Assembly: GCA_037974665.1 (NCBI GenBank)
Contig: CM075770.1
Location: forward strand, 96,840,850-96,904,849
Source of the DNA: Ehretia macrophylla
Taxonomy: Eukaryota > Streptophyta > Magnoliopsida > Boraginales > Ehretiaceae
DNA: 64,000 nt
Direction: 5' to 3'
Part shown: positions 58,986 through 64,000 of the stretch, piece by piece
Layout of the letters: each line of letters starts with the position of its first letter
How positions within the stretch are numbered: the first letter of the stretch is position 1
Notes under the pieces: generated by a model
The model's input: only the letters and a program-made list of their open reading frames with translations
Database searches by the model: none
What the model was told of the DNA's origin: nothing
Program-made: the position numbers and the translations under genes

Positions 58986-61981
58986 GCCTAGATCTTATAT
59001 GGATTCACCTCTATGTCGCGACTAATGACCATAAAGCCCATGAACTTTTCTGCCTTGACACCGAATACACATTTATCTGGGTTGAGCTTGATCCTGAACT
59101 GCTCCATAGTAGCAAAACCCTCTGTCAGGTCAGCCACATGGGAATATGTACTTTTGCTTTTAGTCAGCATGTCATCAACATAAATCTCCATGTTCCTTCC
59201 AATCTGGTGGTCGAAGACTTTGTTCACCATGCACTGGTAAGTAGCTCCGGCATTTTTTAGCCCAAAGGGCATCACCCCATAACAATAGGTCCCTATCTCT
59301 GTAATGAATGTTGTTTTCTCTTCATCCTCCAGGGTCATCATGATCTGGTTGTAGCCCTTGAACGCATCCATGAATATGAGGAGCTAACACCCGGATGTGG
59401 CATCTACCATCTGGTCTATCCTAGGCAGTGGGTAACAGTCCTTATGGTATATCTTGTTAAGGTCCTTATAGTCAACACACAATCGCCACTTTTCGAGAGT
59501 TTTGGCTAACAACACTACATTGGCCAGCTACTCCGGATACTACACACTCTTTATATGCCCAGCTTCCAGCAATTTTTGGACCTCTTCTCAAATATTCATG
59601 TTCCTTCCTCCCCAAAATTCCTTTTCTTCTAGCGGATTGGTCAGAACGTTGGGTCCACATTCAACTTATGGACCATCACAGACGAATCTACACTTGCCAT
59701 GCCAGTTGTATTCCAAGCAAATACATGCATATTCTGAGAAAGAAAGTTAATTATACCTTTGCGCAGGTCTGGAGGAAGATCATGGCCTATCTTGACCCGC
59801 CATTCTTCTGAGATTTCTACCTTGTCCAGTTCTTCAGCTGGGGTAGCCTTCTTTTTTCTCTCTTTCTCGATCTCTGAAGCATCAATCTACCAAGTCTTCG
59901 GTCACTTTATCTTGAGAGGAGCCACATAATAGCGGCGAGCAGCCAACTGGTCTCCCTTGATGGTAGTTATACCCAAGGGAGTTGGAAATCTCACCGCTTG
60001 ATACAGAGAAGAGGCAACCGCACAAAACTTCATCAAGGCTTCTCGCCCGAGGATCCCATTGTAAGCGGACTCACAATCATGGACAATAAGGTCTGCCATT
60101 ATTGTCGCCTTCACTCTCCATCTTCCAAAGTTACGGGTAGGTTGATAACTCCCTCTAGGCGGAATGCCTCCCCGGTGAATCCAGACAACAACCCATTTAG
60201 AGGGTGGAGCCTATCTCGCCCTATACCCAATTTGTCAAAAGCTTTCAAGAATAACACTTCTGCGAAGCTACCGGTACCAACCATCAGACGTTTGACTTTG
60301 TAGTTAAAGATACGAGCTTCTATCAGCAATGGATCGTCATGTGGGTATATTATTTCATTAAGATCATCTGTCGTGAACTCAACCGTTCCTCCACTCTTGA
60401 CCTTTTATGTCAGGGCTCCTCTCCCACAGACCTAGCGTATGACCTCCTTGCGGCTCTACTGGCTCCCCCGGAGGCAAATCCCCCAGCGATGGTGTCTACT
60501 ACCCCCAGGTACCGGTTCTCCTGCTCTCTCCCACGCCTGGGGTTGTGCTCCCTTTCACATCGAGGACTGTGCTATCACGCCGAGGCTCCTGATTCCCAAC
60601 CACGAACCTGTTCAGCAACCCTTTTTTTACCAAAACGTCTATCTCGGCTTTGTGTTGCTTGCAATCTTCCATGTCATGGTTGTGATCCCTATGGTACCTG
60701 CAATATTTATCATTCGCCCTTTTATCCAGATTACCCGTCATCCTAGCTGGTCAACGAAACTCTCGATGGGTTTAGATTTCATGTAGAATCTTTGCCCTGG
60801 GAGCATTTAAAGGGGTATAACCTCGCTCGAACCTGCTCCGGTTGTTACTTCCCTATCCTTCAGTTTGACCCTTCGGGGCTCCCCTCTACTTATTGCCGTC
60901 TTGGGCTTTCCTCTTAGTTGAGCCTCATTTCTCTTCTTATTTCTTAACTGTCATGATCTCTTCGGAATTGATGTACTTGGAGGCCTAGGCCATGAATTCC
61001 TCAAGGTCTCGGGGCATCTTTTTACCTAAGGAAGCCTATAATGGCCTAAAATGTAGTCCCTCATGTATGCAACCATAGCTATTGACTGATCGAGGTCCAG
61101 TACCTCCAGGGATGCCTGATTGAATCGTTGTGTGTAGTCCCGTAGGGTCTCACCCCTCTGCTGCTTTATGCAAAGCAGTCATACTGTGAGCCTAGGGGGC
61201 TTTTTGCTGCTGGCAAACTGAGCAAGGAAAAGACCGGACACTGGTCAAAATTATGGATTGAGCCTTCTGGCAGGCCAGCGAACCACTTCCGAGTGGATCC
61301 CTCCAACGTTACTGGGAAGGCCCGACATTTGATGGCATTTGGGACATCCTAGAATGTCATATGATGTTCGAAGATTGTAAGGTAATCCTCCAAATCTCCG
61401 GTCCCGTCGTAAGTCTGCAAACTCAAGAGCTTGTAACTGTATGGCATAGGTCCTTGCATAACTTCTTTGGTGAACGGGTGATGTTTCCCTTGTCCCACCA
61501 AGGCTTGGTGCTGGCCTCCATGACTACGAGAGACCTCTTGCCCCCCGTGCCTCAGTGGTCTCTGTGACCTATCCTGCTCTGGCCTATCTACTAGATCTAC
61601 CGAGCCTGTTGTATCCACGGAAAGCACTAGGGGCCTGGGTTGGTTATCAGGTACTGGGTCTGCCTACTAGAGAGGCACTGCTTCTGGACGTGCCAACCCT
61701 TGGGTTTGAAGGAATTGATTAAAGGCCCCTCTAAGTCCATTGAACAACTCGACCAAAGTTGGTAGATCAACCTGCTGAGATGAGAACGACATATTTTCTG
61801 GGACAAACACCCGAGGTGTTGGAGTGGCGGTCGCCCCAGAAGGTGTCGTGTTGATCGGAACAGCTGTCGTCGAGAGATCAGCTACCCTGTGAGTTTAATG
61901 TTCCTCTTGAGGGTTTTGGTTCCCCCCAGCATTGGCTTGATTACGTGTGAACTATCGTGGTGTCTCAGTAGGATTCCTGTC
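58986..61981 (-). mobile_element. Tat-type gypsy gag-pol remnant (fossil)
   Basis: In minus sense, 5' to 3': gag near 61640-61340 (TYDGTGDLEDYLTIFEHHMTF) and later gag to about 60950; a Tat-type zinc region near 60700 (YCRYHRDHNHDMEDC); protease-side sequence at about 60330-59900 (GILGREALMKF); and reverse transcriptase at about 59370-58990, with FMDAFKGYNQI, MPFGLKNAGATYQ and the catalytic YVDD block. Everything after RT is missing, so the element is truncated. Several breaks. Order and motifs are those of the Tat/Retand lineage. Confidence 0.88.
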
Positions 61982-62004
61982 GTTTTTCACAGACGGCGCC
62001 AAAT
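61982..62004 (-). other. Primer site / leader start of the Tat element
   Basis: In minus sense TTTGGCGCCGTCTGTGA follows the LTR end TTAACA. TTGGCGCCGTCTGTGG is the typical sequence after the 5' LTR in Tat-lineage elements and includes the primer site. Confidence 0.8.
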
Positions 62005-62562
62005 TGTTAAGGTAAAATCTAACTAACCCAAACTGCTTCCTGGGTTGGATGAACTCCTTGCAAAACAAAAGAACCAAGGGGGCTCCCGCAATTCCCACTC
62101 CGACGATCAAGTCAGTTATCTACAGGAAATAGCTTGAAGGCTAAGAGAATACCAGAGTTGCAAGGTGTATATTGCGTACTTTTTGTTGTAGAACCATCTT
62201 ACATTTATACCTGAGGATTGCTAGTCTCCTAGGCGGAAGTGAACTCTTAGGTAGCGATTGGTACACTGGAATGGATTTGAACAGGAATGGAATGAGCCAC
62301 GGAATGGAATGAAATTGGGAATAGAATGAACTTGGGAATGCGAATAACATGTTTGGTATGCTCTAAGAATTAAGAATAGTAATGTGAATGACTTGTATAA
62401 TATGATAAAATTATATTTTTATTATTATAGTATTAAAAATAAGAATAAATATAAACATAACCGTAAACAATATAAACATAAATAATAATAATAATAATAA
62501 TAACAAAATAAAAATAAACAATAACAATAATAATAATAATAACAACAACAACAACAACAATA

Positions 62563-62609
<47 letters not shown>

Positions 62610-63534
62610 TAATAATTATTATTAATAACAAAATAAAAATAAAAATAAAATTAATAATAACAATAATAATAACAACAACAATTATTATTATTATTATTAT
62701 CATTATTAAATTGGTATTATTATTATTATTTTCATTTTTATTTTTATCATTATTATTTTACTTTATTATTATAATTATTATTATTATTATTATTATTATT
62801 TAGTCACTATTATTATTTTTTATTTTTGTTCTTATTATTATTTTATTTATTTATTTATTTATTTATTCGTATTATTATTATTGTCATTTTTAATTTTATT
62901 TTATTTTTATAATTATTATTATTTTCATAATAATATTATTATATTTTTAATTATTATTATTATTATTATTATTTAATCACTATTATTATTTTTTATTTTT
63001 GTTTTTATTATTATTTTTATTTTCATTATAATTTTCATAATAATTATTATTATTATTATTTTATAATAATAATTATTATATTTTTTAATTAGTATTATTA
63101 TTATTGTAAAACAAATTATTTATAAAAGTTATGTTATATAAGGGTATGATAGTCAAGTTTATTCCCAAACACATGGAAATGGGTCATTCCCATGTATTTG
63201 GTCTGAAATAACTATTCTCATGTATGTGGGAATGAGATTCCCTTAGAAATGACATTTTCAAGTTCATTTCCTCATACCAAACATGAGAATTAAAATAAAA
63301 TTGAGAATATCATTTTATTCTCAACTCATTCTCATATAACAATCACTGCCTTAAAGATTATCACTCCAAAGAGTCCATCCATATATGGGCTTCTTGAGTC
63401 ATGCTTATCCTTATCAGGATGATATTTTGCATGTGTATGCTTACTCTGCCGCCCCCAACAAGTTCGGGGCTCAGAGAATGACAAGGTTATTGTCAATGGG
63501 CTGATTTTTCAGGACTAGAGCCCCACCCATATCA
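62005..63534 (-). mobile_element. 5' LTR of the Tat element, interrupted by a MITE (fossil)
   Basis: In minus sense it starts TGATATGGGTGGGGCT at 63534 and ends CCTTAACA at 62005. Of 1,530 bases, 1,101 belong to an inserted MITE, so the LTR proper is about 430 bases. Its outer parts align with the LTR start at 47577. Confidence 0.82.
62250..63350. mobile_element. Harbinger/Tourist-like MITE expanded by AAT repeats
   Basis: Ends are GGTAGCGATTGGTACACTGG and, on the other strand, GGCAGTGATTGTTATATGAG, imperfect inverted repeats, flanked by TTA on both sides (62247-62249 and 63351-63353), the target of PIF/Harbinger transposases. GGAATGGAATGA-type blocks inside each end are common in Tourist-like elements. 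The middle (about 62400-63120) is AAT/ATT repeat in both orientations, far longer than usual for such elements. No coding capacity; Ile/Tyr-rich frames are repeat translations. Confidence 0.82.
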
Positions 63535-64000
63535 ACGAGAGAGAGAAAAGAGGATAACAACGGGGAGTTAACTGTTTAACAATCTGAAATGTTTATGACT
63601 TTGTGGACTAAGTTGTGTAGAATATAGGTCTGCATGTGGACCATCCTCAACAATCATCTAAACATAACATCCATCCAGAATAGTGTGGAAAATTTCCAGT
63701 GAAGTCTTTTAACAATGATGAGTCTACATATAGAAAAGTACTTGTCAACGTGCTCCATATATATAGGGGTTCTATTTACCATGTCCTCTTGGGCAAAACA
63801 ACTTAAATCCGATAGTGTGCTCAAAATATTCCTAGTTATCACAATTGCTCCTCCACAACCCCGGAACTTCACCAATTTGTTACGATTTTGAGAATGAATT
63901 TATAGTGCACTAATACTTCTGTCCTTCGATCAAAAAATGAAGGGTAAAGGTAAAATACCCCTTGTTATTAATCTAAAGTTAATGTTTGTCCGCTATGATA
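63535..64000. other. Unassigned flank
   Basis: No element edge or gene recognised. A 73-codon minus-strand frame (63654-63875) has no recognisable family. Confidence 0.5.

Noticed and set aside
62425-62703. Ile/Tyr/Cys-rich frame
   Set aside because: It translates the AAT microsatellite of the MITE.
1-64000. Host protein-coding, tRNA or rRNA genes
   Set aside because: I looked on both strands for tRNA boxes, rRNA segments and exon chains with host domains; apart from the captured RGG exon nothing could be supported.

Overview
The window looks like transposon-rich intergenic DNA from a plant nuclear genome, probably a eudicot. The evidence is AT-rich sequence, plant-type Ty1/copia and Ty3/gypsy LTR elements primed by tRNA-iMet, a TNP2-type CACTA transposon, TRIMs, a Tourist-like MITE and an exon copied from a plant RGG-repeat RNA-binding protein. 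I recognise no intact host gene, tRNA or rRNA gene. The species cannot be named from the sequence.

Layout. 1-685 is a copia pol fossil. 686-18091 is a nest. A broken Del/Tekay-type gypsy element (LTR, tRNA-iMet primer site, gag, short pol remnants, chromodomain, polypurine tract, LTR) carries a 3 kb solo LTR in its leader. An Athila/Tat-like gypsy fossil on the minus strand interrupts its 3' LTR, and that fossil itself carries a 2.2 kb solo LTR. 18092-19591 is the end of a CACTA element holding a captured exon. 19592-21369 is mostly unassigned, with an 87 bp tandem repeat. 21370-39626 is a third long LTR on the minus strand, split by a 14.9 kb CACTA transposon (24037-38923).

The CACTA element is the best-preserved unit. 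It has CACTACAAGAAA ends, an AAC target duplication, an open three-exon TNP2 transposase gene, and an open five-exon accessory transposase gene just downstream. Both are on the minus strand. It also has dense GGAGACGG subterminal repeats, a 4.8 kb array of about 400 bp units built from palindromes, and a small opposite-strand ORF with an EAR-type DLNxxP motif.

39627-47576 holds small elements in unassigned DNA: two TRIMs and a solo LTR of one family, a SIRE-like copia solo LTR with a perfect target duplication, a probable Helitron 3' end, and a fold-back MITE. 47577-63534 holds two Tat-type gypsy fossils in opposite orientations. The first is split by a 10.5 kb minus-strand copia element with both LTRs, which itself holds a further LTR. 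The LTR of the second contains a Harbinger-type MITE expanded by AAT repeats. 63535-64000 is unassigned.

The most unusual signals are: (1) five different long gypsy LTRs share a GGCGGCAT/GCTTGCC block followed by a small hairpin whose stem bases differ but mostly stay paired; (2) the palindrome array, in which two units have an inverted hairpin tip; (3) the EAR-motif micro-ORF in the CACTA element; and (4) the captured RGG-protein exon. All gene calls rest on reading motifs and splice sites by eye; no database search was run.
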